Shown here: piece after piece, positions 41,830 through 50,032 of the stretch
Position numbering within the stretch: the first letter of the stretch is position 1
Layout: every line of letters begins with the position of its first letter
Assembly (NCBI RefSeq): GCF_000737325.1
Contig: NZ_CP011125.1
Span: 7,688,001 to 7,752,000, forward strand
Source of the DNA: Sandaracinus amylolyticus
Lineage (GTDB): Bacteria > Myxococcota_A > Polyangia > Polyangiales > Sandaracinaceae
Reading direction: 5' to 3'
DNA: 64,000 nt
Notes under the pieces: generated by a model
What the model was told of the DNA's origin: nothing
What the model saw: the letters and a program-made list of their open reading frames with translations, nothing else
Database searches by the model: none
Position numbers and translations under genes: made by a program

Positions 41830-42788
41830 CCCCGCGCCGCGCTCGCGCTGCGGAGCCGAGCGCGATCGACGAGCGTCGCGACGAGCCCGCGCTCCGGTCC
41901 ACGTCGCGCGCGCATCGCCCGATCGACCGCGAGCTCGAGCGTGATCGGCGCGTGATCGGCGATTCGATCCCAGATCGAGTCGCCGCTGGGCACGAGATCG
42001 CTCTGCAGTCCCTGCACGAGCTCGCGCGCCATCGCGAGGCCGACGTCGGTCACGAGCGCGACCCACCAGCTCGAGAGCGACGGAGTGAGCACCGGCACGG
42101 GAACCATCGCAGGGCGATGACCGAGCTTCGCCGAGACGCGACGCAGCAGCTCCTCGTGCGTCATCAGCTCGGGCCCCGGCACGTCGAGCCAGCACGATCC
42201 GGGCACGTCGAGCTCGAGCGCGCGCGAGAGCGCGATCAGCACGTCGTCGATCGCGACCGGCGCGCTGCGGAACTGGGTCCACTGCGGCAGCACCATCGCG
42301 GGCAGGCGCGCGGAGAGATCACGCACCATCGCCCAGCTCGCGCTGCCCTCGCCGATGATCATCGCGGCGCGCAGCTCGACGCAGCACGGCGCGCCGGTGC
42401 GCAGCAGCTCGCCGGTGCGCAGCCGCGAGCGCAGGTGGCGCGACGCGCGGCCGCTCGGCGCGACGCCGCCGAGGTACACGACGCGCCGGAGACCGTGCGC
42501 GCGCGCTTCGATCGCGAAGCGGTCCGCCTCGCGCGCCTCGCGCTCCGGGTAGTCGTGCTTCGTCGAGATCGCGTGCACGAGGTAGTACGCGGCGTCGCAT
42601 CCCTCCATCGCGCGCGCGATCGACGCGCGATCATCGAGATCGAGGTGCGTCCACGCGCGCTCCGGCCAGCGCGCACGCGCGCGATCCGGGTCACGACTGC
42701 CACACACCACGTCGTGCCCCGAGGCGCGGAGCACCGGCTCGAGCAAGTGGCCCACGAAGCCCGTCGCGCCCGAGAGCAACACGCGCAC
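41826..42788 (-). CDS. NAD(P)-binding SDR-like protein (NmrA/complex I 39 kDa type)
   Basis: 320 residues. Atypical short-chain dehydrogenase with GATGFVG (7-13) at the N-terminus and no canonical YxxxK in the expected place, as in NmrA-like and DUF2867-type proteins. The middle contains a VVYLGGVAPSG motif of that group. The C-terminal 80 residues are helical. Probably binds NAD(P)H; the substrate is unknown. Coupled to the CPBP gene downstream; divergent from the acyl-CoA dehydrogenase genes. Confidence 0.85.
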   Translation of the reverse strand: MRVLLSGATGFVGHLLEPVLRASGHDVVCGSRDPDRARARWPERAWTHLDLDDRASIARAMEGCDAAYYLVHAISTKHDYPEREAREADRFAIEARAHGLRRVVYLGGVAPSGRASRHLRSRLRTGELLRTGAPCCVELRAAMIIGEGSASWAMVRDLSARLPAMVLPQWTQFRSAPVAIDDVLIALSRALELDVPGSCWLDVPGPELMTHEELLRRVSAKLGHRPAMVPVPVLTPSLSSWWVALVTDVGLAMARELVQGLQSDLVPSGDSIWDRIADHAPITLELAVDRAMRARRGPERGLVATLVDRARLRSASAARG

Positions 42789-42910
42789 GAGGAGCGACCT
42801 AGGTCCGGGTGGCGCACGGCGCCAGCACTGAACCGCGCTTCATTTTCGGGCACCTCGCACCTATCCTCCAAGGTCCGTGCGCGCGCACGCGCGCCAGACG
42901 AGGAGCAGCG

Positions 42911-44083
42911 ATGGATCTCTCGTTCACGCCCGATCAAGAAGCTTTCCGCGAGGAGGTGCGCGAGTTCATCCGCACCCAGATGCCGCCGCACCTCGCTGCG
43001 AAGGCCGCGGTCGACGGGCACTTCGAGCACGAAGAAGTGATGGAGTGGCACAAGATCCTCTACCGCAAGGGGTGGGTCGCGCCGCACTGGCCGAAGGAGG
43101 TCGGCGGCACCGGATGGGACGCCGCGCGTCGCTTCATCTTCTCCGAGGAGCTGGAGAAGGCAGGCGCGCCGACGCTCTCGCCGTTCGGGCTCGCGATGGT
43201 CGGACCGCTGATCATCCAGTTCGGATCCGACGCGCAGAAGCAGCGCTTCCTGCCGAAGATCCTCAGCGGTGAAGAGGCGTGGTGCCAGGGCTACTCGGAG
43301 CCCGAGGCGGGCAGCGATCTCGCGTCGCTGCGCACCACCGCGGTCGACGACGGCAAGGGCAACTTCGTGGTCAACGGGCAGAAGACGTGGACCACGTACG
43401 GGCAGTACGCGGACTGGATCTTCTGCCTCGTGCGCACGAACCAGACGGGCAAGAAGCAGACGGGCATCTCGTTCCTGCTGATCGACATGAAGACGCCCGG
43501 CGTGAAGGCGGTGCCGATGCTGACGACCGGGCACACGCCGGCGTTCTGCGACACGTACTTCGACAACGCGGTGGTGCCGAAGGAGAACGTCGTCGGGCCG
43601 GTCGACGGCGGATGGACGATGGCGAAGGCGCTGCTCGGGCACGAGCGAACGCTGATCGCCGCGGTGGGCACGTCGACGCGCGCGCTGATCCGGGTGAAGC
43701 GCATCGCGCAGGAGCACGGGCTGCTCGCCGATCCCGCGTGGCGCGGTCGCATCGCGCGGCTCGAGGTCGAGCTCGAGGCGCTGCGCATGCAGAACTATCG
43801 AGCGCTCGCGGGCGCGCAGCTCGGCCACGCGCCGGGGCCCGAGTCGAGCGTGCTGAAGATCCGCGGCTCCGAGATCCTGCAGCAGGCGATGGAGCTCGCG
43901 ATGGACGTGATGGGACCGAGCTGCATGGCGTGGTTCACGCCGCCCGGCGTGCTCTCGCCGAGCGAGCAGTGGATCCCGTCGGCCTTCAACTACACGCGCG
44001 CGACGACGATCTACGGCGGGTCCAACGAGATCCAGCGCAACGTCATCGCGAAGTGGATCCTCGGGCTCCCTGCCCAGGCGTGA
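42911..44083 (+). CDS. acyl-CoA dehydrogenase, subunit 1 of a pair
   Basis: 390 residues. All three acyl-CoA dehydrogenase domains are present: helical N-domain, middle beta-domain (GYSEPEAGSDLASLRT, about 132-147) and C-domain ending with IYGGSNEIQRNVI. The position of the usual catalytic YEG Glu is Gly, as in several mycobacterial FadE heteromers. It precedes a second, diverged dehydrogenase by 17 bases. AGGAG lies six bases before the ATG; TATCCT at 42862 may be its -10 box. Probably half of a heterotetramer with its neighbour, oxidising acyl-CoA with FAD and electron-transferring flavoprotein. Confidence 0.93.
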   Translation: MDLSFTPDQEAFREEVREFIRTQMPPHLAAKAAVDGHFEHEEVMEWHKILYRKGWVAPHWPKEVGGTGWDAARRFIFSEELEKAGAPTLSPFGLAMVGPLIIQFGSDAQKQRFLPKILSGEEAWCQGYSEPEAGSDLASLRTTAVDDGKGNFVVNGQKTWTTYGQYADWIFCLVRTNQTGKKQTGISFLLIDMKTPGVKAVPMLTTGHTPAFCDTYFDNAVVPKENVVGPVDGGWTMAKALLGHERTLIAAVGTSTRALIRVKRIAQEHGLLADPAWRGRIARLEVELEALRMQNYRALAGAQLGHAPGPESSVLKIRGSEILQQAMELAMDVMGPSCMAWFTPPGVLSPSEQWIPSAFNYTRATTIYGGSNEIQRNVIAKWILGLPAQA

Positions 44084-44100
44084 GAGAGGAGTAGACGAGA

Positions 44101-45276
44101 ATGGACTTCGAGCTCACGCAGGAGCAGAAGATGCTCGCCGAGTCGGCGGCGAGCTTCGCGAAGAAGACGTCGCCGGTGGAGCGGCTCCGCAAGATCCGCT
44201 CGATGCCGCACGTCGAGGGCGTCGAGCAGCGTCACGCCGCCAAGGCGGATCCGCGCAACTGGGAGCCCGCGGTGTGGAAGCAGATGGCGGAGCTGGGATG
44301 GCTCGGCCTGTTCTACCCGGAGAGCGTCGGCGGCCTGGGGCTTCGCTTCTTCGACGCGTCGCTGGTGATCGAGAAGCTCGGCACGACGCTGGTGCCCGAG
44401 CCGTACGTCGCGAGCGTGGTGCTCGCGGGCTGGGCGCTGCTCAAGGCGGGCAGCGCGGAGCAGCACGCGAAGTACCTCACGCCGATGATCGAGGGCGACA
44501 CGAGCCTCGCGCTCGCGTGGCAGGAGCGGCACTCGCGCTACGACGTGACGAAGGTGAAGACCGTCGCGAAGAAGTCGGGCGGCGGTCACGCGCTCACCGG
44601 TGAGAAGGTGCTCGTGCTCAACGGGCACGCGGCGGATCACGTCGTGGTGTCGGCGCGCACCGAGGACGGCGCGCTCGCGCTCTTCGTCGTCGATGCGAAG
44701 AGCAAGGGCGTCGCGATCGAGAGCATCACGACGATGGACTCGGGCCGCGCGGCGCAGATCCGGCTCGAGGGCGCAGAGGGCGTGCTGCTCACGGGCGGCG
44801 ACGCGCAGGTCGCGCTCGAGTGGGCCCTCGATCTCGCGGCCGCGGCGGCGTGCGCGGAGGGCCTCGGCATCGCGCGCACCGTGCTCGACATGACGAACGC
44901 GTACCTCAAGGTGCGCAAGCAGTTCGGCGTGCCGATCGGGACGTTCCAGGTGCTGCAGCATCGCGCGGTCGACATGTTCGTGCAGACGCAGCTGCTCGAG
45001 AGCACGGCGATCCTCGCGGCGGTGCGCGCCGACGACGAAGACGCCGACGAGCGTCGTCGCGCGGTGTCGATCGCCAAAGCGCGGCTCACGGCGGGCGGCA
45101 AGTACGTGACGCAGCAGAGCGTCCAGCTGCACGGCGGCATCGGGATCACCGACGAGCACGACGTGGGGCTCTACTTCAAGCGCATGCAGGTGCTCTGCAC
45201 GCTGTTCGGCGACGACGAGTTCCACCTCACGCGCTTCGCGTCGCGCGACGCGTTCGCGTCGACCGTCGGCGAGTGA
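44101..45276 (+). CDS. acyl-CoA dehydrogenase, subunit 2 of a pair
   Basis: 391 residues. Diverged acyl-CoA dehydrogenase with the C-terminal LHGGIGITDEHDVGLYFKR-type motif typical of the partner subunits in alpha2-beta2 enzymes acting on steroid or branched side chains. The middle domain is degenerate and the C-domain complete. GAGAGGAG lies before the ATG. Ends at a strong hairpin. With the upstream gene and the benzoate-CoA-ligase-like gene 1.6 kb on, it hints at breakdown of ring or branched acids, but hydratase and thiolase genes are absent. Confidence 0.9.
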   Translation: MDFELTQEQKMLAESAASFAKKTSPVERLRKIRSMPHVEGVEQRHAAKADPRNWEPAVWKQMAELGWLGLFYPESVGGLGLRFFDASLVIEKLGTTLVPEPYVASVVLAGWALLKAGSAEQHAKYLTPMIEGDTSLALAWQERHSRYDVTKVKTVAKKSGGGHALTGEKVLVLNGHAADHVVVSARTEDGALALFVVDAKSKGVAIESITTMDSGRAAQIRLEGAEGVLLTGGDAQVALEWALDLAAAAACAEGLGIARTVLDMTNAYLKVRKQFGVPIGTFQVLQHRAVDMFVQTQLLESTAILAAVRADDEDADERRRAVSIAKARLTAGGKYVTQQSVQLHGGIGITDEHDVGLYFKRMQVLCTLFGDDEFHLTRFASRDAFASTVGE

Positions 45277-45282
45277 TCCCGA

Positions 45283-45321
45283 GCGCACGAGCACGAGCCA
45301 TCACCGCTCGTGCTCGTGCGC
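45283..45321. terminator. perfect hairpin between convergent genes
   Basis: GCGCACGAGCACGAGC (45283-45298) and GCTCGTGCTCGTGCGC (45306-45321) form a perfect 16-bp stem with a seven-base loop. It sits seven bases after the plus-strand stop and before the minus-strand stop at 45324, so it can serve both genes. There is no T-run. Confidence 0.7.
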
Positions 45322-45323
45322 GA

Positions 45324-45743
45324 TCACGGCGCTGCCGCGTCCACGCCCGCGTCGGCCTGCGGGACGGGGTCTTCCTCGACCGGCCCCGTCGCGCTCCGCA
45401 CGTCCCAGTCGCACGTCGTCGCGCCTTCCGCGAACGCGCGATGGATCACGGTGACGCGCCCGCTGTCCGGGCACGCGACGCGCACCATCGGGCACACCGA
45501 GCCGCACGCGTCGTCGTTCTCGCGCAGCACCGCGTCCGCCTCGGCGCACGCGCGCACGTCGGCCTCCGCCGCGTCGCAGACGCGCAGCACCGCGTCACCG
45601 CTGCACGAGCCGAGGCCGCACGCGCTCGCGCACCCGATGTCGATCGCCTCGCCGGGCGTGCACGCGATCGACCCGGGATCGCGCCCGTAGCCGCACCCGA
45701 CGAGCGCGATCGCGACCAGCAGCGCAGCTCGTCTCGCGATCAC
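45324..45743 (-). CDS. Cys-module lipoprotein, one module
   Basis: 139 residues from a GTG that overlaps the stop of the upstream gene (GTGA). Lipobox LVGC (Cys17). The mature part is one copy of a Cys-rich module: CTPGEAIDIGCA, CGLGSC, LRVCD, RVACPDSG and a closing CDW. The upstream gene contains three copies of the same module. It ends in a short Asp/Ala tail. Function unknown. Confidence 0.8.
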   Translation of the reverse strand: MIARRAALLVAIALVGCGYGRDPGSIACTPGEAIDIGCASACGLGSCSGDAVLRVCDAAEADVRACAEADAVLRENDDACGSVCPMVRVACPDSGRVTVIHRAFAEGATTCDWDVRSATGPVEEDPVPQADAGVDAAAP

Positions 45744-46741
45744 TCTCCGATCCCTGCCGGGCGAACGGACCAGTCGCACGCGAAGGGATCGTCCTCGCCC
45801 CAGCCGCGGGAGGTCACCGTGATCGCGCCGCTGCCGGGGCACGTGACCGCGACCTCGGGGCACACGCCGTCGCACCCGTCGTCGTCCTCCGCGAGGTAGC
45901 TCGCGCCGTCCGCGCGGCACTGCTCCGGGGTCGAATTGCCATCGCAGATGCGGAGGAACGTCTCGGCCTCGCACGCGCCGAGGCCGCACTCCGACGCGCA
46001 TCCCACCACGACGCGCTGGCCCGGGCTGCACACCTCGGTGCCGTCGGCGCGGTGCGGCGCCTCGCGCGCCTCCCACTCGCAGATCTGGCCCTCCACGGTG
46101 CGCGGCGCGATCGTCATGCGGCCCGACTCCGGACAGCGCACGACGCGCTGCGGGCAGCCGCCGCAGCTCCGGAAGCTCGTGCCCGAGTCGAGCGTCGCGC
46201 TCGTCTCGCTCATGCAGTCCGCGACCGACAGCGTCCCGTCGCACACGCGCAGCGTGGGGCTGCCCTCGCACTCGCCGACGCCGCAGAGCTGCGCGCACCC
46301 GACGACGTAGATCGCGCCGGGATTGCACGTGATCGTCTCGCCGTCGCGCCCGCCGGGCGGGAGGATGCCGCGGTGCTCCACCTCCCACTCGCAGCTCCAG
46401 TCCCCGAAGCTCTGGAACGGCGCGACGATCACCGAGCCCGAGGGCGGGCACGCGACGCGACCGCGCGGGCACGACGTCGAGCCGCCGCACGAGTTGCCGT
46501 CGATCTGCACGAACATCGTGTCGGTCGCGTCGGCGCATCCGTCGCGGCCGAGCGCTCCGTCGCACACGCGGATGTTCGGGAAGCCCTCGCACGAGCCGAT
46601 GCCGCACTCCGCGGCGCACCCGATGATCAACGTCTCACCGGGCACACACGTCTCTTCGCCGACGCCCGTGCCCGGGCGGGTGTTCTTGCAGCCCGCGAGC
46701 GCGAGCACGGAGAGCGGGATCACGAGCCACGTCGATCGCAT
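45740..46741 (-). CDS. Cys-module lipoprotein, three modules
   Basis: 333 residues. Lipobox LAGC (Cys18). Three repeats of about 100 residues follow (about 30-130, 137-230, 237-333), each with C-x-PG, GCA-x2-CG-x-G-x-CE, (L/I)R(V/I)CDG, a C(P)xR/V-V-x-CP-x-SG and a final C-x-W. Eight or more Cys per module indicate disulfides, so surface or periplasm. TACGAT ends nine bases before the ATG at 46741; a GTG one codon earlier is possible. Coupled to the one-module gene downstream. No function assigned. Confidence 0.8.
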   Translation of the reverse strand: MRSTWLVIPLSVLALAGCKNTRPGTGVGEETCVPGETLIIGCAAECGIGSCEGFPNIRVCDGALGRDGCADATDTMFVQIDGNSCGGSTSCPRGRVACPPSGSVIVAPFQSFGDWSCEWEVEHRGILPPGGRDGETITCNPGAIYVVGCAQLCGVGECEGSPTLRVCDGTLSVADCMSETSATLDSGTSFRSCGGCPQRVVRCPESGRMTIAPRTVEGQICEWEAREAPHRADGTEVCSPGQRVVVGCASECGLGACEAETFLRICDGNSTPEQCRADGASYLAEDDDGCDGVCPEVAVTCPGSGAITVTSRGWGEDDPFACDWSVRPAGIGE

Positions 46742-46832
46742 CACGGCGCGATCGTACGCGATCCGCGCGGGATTCTCCCGATGGAGTGCGGGCGATCACG
46801 CGCGACGGAGCTGGACGCGAGAGCGAATCGAG

Positions 46833-46838
46833 TAGGCT
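46833..46838 (+). promoter_or_regulatory. putative -10 box of CoA ligase gene
   Basis: TAGGCT ends eight bases before the ATG at 46847, with no Shine-Dalgarno sequence. A weak CTGGAC lies 16 bases upstream as a possible -35. Confidence 0.45.
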
Positions 46839-46846
46839 GGCGGCGC

Positions 46847-48412
46847 ATGGACGCTCCGCACTTCCCCGAGCGCTTCAACCTCGCCGACTACTTCCTCGAT
46901 GATCGCATCCGCGAGGGCCGCGGCGCGCGCACCGCGGTGAAGGTCGGCGATCGATCGTGGACCTACGCCGAGGTGCAGTCGCTCGCGAACCGCGCGTCGC
47001 ACGCGCTGCGAGATCGCGGGATCGATCTCGAGGATCGCGTGCTGATCCTGCTCTTCGACGGGATCGAGTTCGCCGCGACGTGGTTCGGGATCCTCAAGGC
47101 GGGCGCGGTGTTCTGCATGGGCAACCCGCTCGCGACCGAGGCCGACCTCGACTACCTGCTCGGCTACACACGCGCGCGCGCCGTGGTCGCCGACGCGAGC
47201 ACGCTCGATCGCCTCGCGCCCGCGCTCGCGAGGCACCCGCGCTGTCGCGTGCGGTTGATCGCCGGCGACGTGAGCGAAGAGATGCAGCGCGCGGGGTTCG
47301 AGCCGCTCGATCGCGCGATGGCGAGCGCGAGCGATCGCACCGAGAACGCCGACACCTCGCGCGACGACGTCGCGGGCTGGCTCTTCACCAGCGGCACGAC
47401 GGGCAAGCCGAAGGGCGCGGTGCACTTCCACCACGACTTCGCGTTCAACACCGAGCTCTATCCGAAACAGGTCCTGCAGCTGCGCGAGGACGACGTGTTC
47501 CTCAGCGTCTCGCGGCTCTTCTTCGGGTACGCGACGGGCACGAACCTGATGTTCCCGTTCCGCTTCGGCGCCACGGCGGTGTTCTTCCCCGACAAGCCGA
47601 CGCCCGAGAAGCTCTTCGCGGAGATCGCGAAGCACCGCGTCACCGTGCTGTCGAACGTGCCCGCGATGATCCGCCAGATGGTCGATCACCCCGAGAGCGA
47701 GAGCGCGGATCTCTCGTCGCTGCGCATGTGCCTCTCGGCGGGCGAGGCGCTCCCGGCGCCGCTCTACGAGCGATGGCGCGGCCGCGGGTGGTGCGAGATC
47801 CTCGACGGCATCGGCAGCGCCGAGCTCTTCCACATCTACATCTCGAACTACCCCGGCGACGTGAAGCTCGGCTCGCTCGGGAAGCTCGTGCCGGGCTACG
47901 AGGCGCGCATCGTCGGCGCGGACGGACAGGACGTCGCGCCGGGTGAGATCGGGCGCCTCTGGGTGCGCGGTGACAGCGCGGCACTCTGCTACTGGGGCGA
48001 CCAGGAGAAGACGAAGAGCACGTTCGTCGGCGGGGACTGGGTGGTCAGCGCGGATCTCTTCACGCGCGATGCCGACGGCTACTTCTACTACTCGGGCCGC
48101 GGCGACGACATCCTCAAGGTGCGCGGCATGTTCGTGTCGCCGCTGGAGATCGAGGACTGCCTCGCGACCCACGCGTGCGTGAAGGAGTGCGCGGTGATCG
48201 GCGCGCTCGACGAGGACGGCATGACGGTGCCGAAGGCGGTCGTCGTGCTGCGCGATGGTTGGTCACCCAACCAAGAAACGATCGCCGCGCTGCAGGAGCA
48301 CGCGAAGACGCAGCTCGCGCGGTACAAGTTCCCGCGGATCGTGCGCTTCGTGGATGCGCTCCCGCGCAACGATCGCGGCAAGGTGCTGCGCCGGGAGCTG
48401 ACGGATGCGTGA
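46847..48412 (+). CDS. benzoate-CoA ligase family enzyme
   Basis: 521 residues. AMP-forming ligase: P-loop TSGTTGKPKG (181-190), the A5 region (GIGSAELFHIYISN), YYSGRGDDILKVRG hinge and catalytic Lys512 (NDRGKVLRRE). Overall pattern matches benzoate- or hydroxybenzoate-CoA ligases (RLFFGYATG then FPFRFGATAVFF), which make aryl-CoA thioesters from aromatic acids, ATP and CoA. The next gene overlaps it by eight bases. Aromatic ring-attack genes are not in view, so the acid may be a different one, perhaps a precursor for a secondary metabolite. Confidence 0.9.
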   Translation: MDAPHFPERFNLADYFLDDRIREGRGARTAVKVGDRSWTYAEVQSLANRASHALRDRGIDLEDRVLILLFDGIEFAATWFGILKAGAVFCMGNPLATEADLDYLLGYTRARAVVADASTLDRLAPALARHPRCRVRLIAGDVSEEMQRAGFEPLDRAMASASDRTENADTSRDDVAGWLFTSGTTGKPKGAVHFHHDFAFNTELYPKQVLQLREDDVFLSVSRLFFGYATGTNLMFPFRFGATAVFFPDKPTPEKLFAEIAKHRVTVLSNVPAMIRQMVDHPESESADLSSLRMCLSAGEALPAPLYERWRGRGWCEILDGIGSAELFHIYISNYPGDVKLGSLGKLVPGYEARIVGADGQDVAPGEIGRLWVRGDSAALCYWGDQEKTKSTFVGGDWVVSADLFTRDADGYFYYSGRGDDILKVRGMFVSPLEIEDCLATHACVKECAVIGALDEDGMTVPKAVVVLRDGWSPNQETIAALQEHAKTQLARYKFPRIVRFVDALPRNDRGKVLRRELTDA

Positions 48413-49163
48413 GACGCCGATCGAGCTCGCGGAGATGACCTTCGAGGAGGCGCGCGAGCGCATCGCCGCGGGCGCGATCGCGCTGCTGCCGACGGGCGCG
48501 ACCGAGGCGCACGGGCCGCACCTGCCGCTCGCGACCGACGTCGTGATCTCGCGCGAAGCGGCGCGGCGCGCGTTCCGACTGCTCGCGCGCGAGGGTGTGC
48601 CCGCGGTCGTCCTGCCGCCGCTCGCGTACGCGGTGACGGAGTACGCGAGCGAGTTCGCGGGGACGATCTCGCTGCCCTTCGAGACCGCGAAGATGCTCGC
48701 GCGCGACGTGATCCTCGGCGCGACGCGCACGGGGCTGCGCGGCGTCGTGATCTGCAACGCGCACCTCGAGCCCGAGAACCTGCGCGCGCTGCGCGAGGCG
48801 TGCGACGAGGCGCGCGCGAACGGCGCGCGCGTCGCGTTCCCCGACGTCACGCGCAAGCCGCACGCGCTGCGCCTCGGCGAGGAGTTCAAGAGCGGCGCGT
48901 GCCACGCGGGCAGCTACGAGACGAGCCTGGTGCTCGCCGCGGATCCGTTCCTCGTGCGCACCGCGCGCGCCGAGGCGCTCGCGCCGAACCCGACGTCGCT
49001 GAGCCGCGCGATCCGCGACGGCAAGAAGACGTTCATCGAGGCGGGCGGGCCGAGCGCGTACTTCGGCGATCCCGCGGCGGCGAGCGCGGTCGAGGGCGAG
49101 CAGCTCTACGCCGAGCTCGCGGACGTCTTCGCGACCGCCGCGCGCGAGCTCGCCTCGACCTGA
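48405..49163 (+). CDS. creatininase-family amidohydrolase
   Basis: 252 residues. Metal site motif TGATEAHGPHLPLATD-type gives Glu34, His36, Asp45; HAGSYET gives Glu172. The third motif, usually NGHGGN, reads NAHLEPEN (118-125), keeping His120 but losing the Gly pair. Family members hydrolyse cyclic or C-N bonds (creatininase, FAPy deformylase, MftE). Here the overlap with the CoA ligase (8 bases) suggests a joint pathway. It converges with a small lipoprotein gene one base after its stop. Confidence 0.88.
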   Translation: MRETPIELAEMTFEEARERIAAGAIALLPTGATEAHGPHLPLATDVVISREAARRAFRLLAREGVPAVVLPPLAYAVTEYASEFAGTISLPFETAKMLARDVILGATRTGLRGVVICNAHLEPENLRALREACDEARANGARVAFPDVTRKPHALRLGEEFKSGACHAGSYETSLVLAADPFLVRTARAEALAPNPTSLSRAIRDGKKTFIEAGGPSAYFGDPAAASAVEGEQLYAELADVFATAARELAST

Positions 49164-49164
49164 C

Positions 49165-49449
49165 TCACTCGACGAGCAGCTGTCCGAGGCAGCTCTCGGG
49201 CACCGGGCCCTCGCCGCAGGGCAGCGCCTCGATCGCGGGGATGCACTCTTCGTAGAGCTCCTCGCGATCGCGGATGTCGACGACGTCGCGACACTCCTCC
49301 TCCGCGAGCGACTCGTCGAACGGCATGTCGCAGCGCGCTGCGAGCGCTCGCTCGACGTCCATGCACGCCTCGCGCGCTTCGCCCTCGTCGGTCCCGCACG
49401 CGACGAGGAGCAGCACCGCGAGGACCCCGAATGGAACTCGTGCGCTCAT
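49165..49449 (-). CDS. small Cys-rich lipoprotein
   Basis: 94 residues. Lipobox LVAC (Cys18). Six Cys in the 75-residue mature part, which is acidic and probably helical. AGGAGG lies five bases before the ATG at 49449, which decides the start against a longer frame to 49566. Unknown function. The 197-base gap to the next gene (49450-49646) must hold the promoters of both divergent genes; no clear element seen. Confidence 0.72.
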   Translation of the reverse strand: MSARVPFGVLAVLLLVACGTDEGEAREACMDVERALAARCDMPFDESLAEEECRDVVDIRDREELYEECIPAIEALPCGEGPVPESCLGQLLVE

Positions 49450-49646
49450 CGAGCCTCCTGCCGTTCCATGTGCACCACGCGCGAGCATTCCACGCGCGGC
49501 ACGAAGCCTCCATCGCGCTCCGGTGGCGTCGCAGGGTGCGACGTCGATCGTGTGGCGACGCGCCACTCACGATCGCAGCGCTCGCGGTGTGGACGCGTTG
49601 GCGTCGTCGTTGCTGGATGCGCTCGCGGAATTCGCAGGAGGCGAGC

Positions 49647-50018
49647 ATGCAGACGAGAGGAGCCTTGGTCGTGCCCGCGCTGGGCGCGATCCTGATCACG
49701 GCAGCAGCGGGCTGCGGAGGCGCACCTCCGCCGACGCGCGCACAAGCGGAAGCGGTTGCAGCGGTGCGCTCGGCGGAGGCGGTCGGCGCGCAGGAAGAGC
49801 CGCAGGCGGCGTATCACCTCGAGCTCGCGCGTGAGCAGGTGCGCTCCGCGGAGCAGCTGATCGATCGCGGGCGGACGCAGGAGGCGGGCGGCGCGCTGAT
49901 GCGCGCGAAGGCCGACGCCGACCTCGCGCTCGCGCTCTCGCACGAGGCGGACACGCGCGAGCAGGCCGCGACGGTGCGCGAGCAGGTCGAGTCCCTCCAG
50001 CGCGAGCACCAGCCCTGA
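49647..50018 (+). CDS. DUF4398-type lipoprotein
   Basis: 123 residues. Lipobox AAGC (Cys23). The mature part is a helical, Ala/Glu/Arg-rich DUF4398-like domain (AAYHLELAREQVRSAEQLIDRG), typical of small envelope lipoproteins that accompany OmpA-like proteins. AGGAGG lies six bases before the ATG. The next gene, 14 bases downstream, has the same domain fused to OmpA, so the two very likely work together at the cell wall. Confidence 0.85.
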   Translation: MQTRGALVVPALGAILITAAAGCGGAPPPTRAQAEAVAAVRSAEAVGAQEEPQAAYHLELAREQVRSAEQLIDRGRTQEAGGALMRAKADADLALALSHEADTREQAATVREQVESLQREHQP

Positions 50019-50032
50019 GCGGAGAAGAAGCG

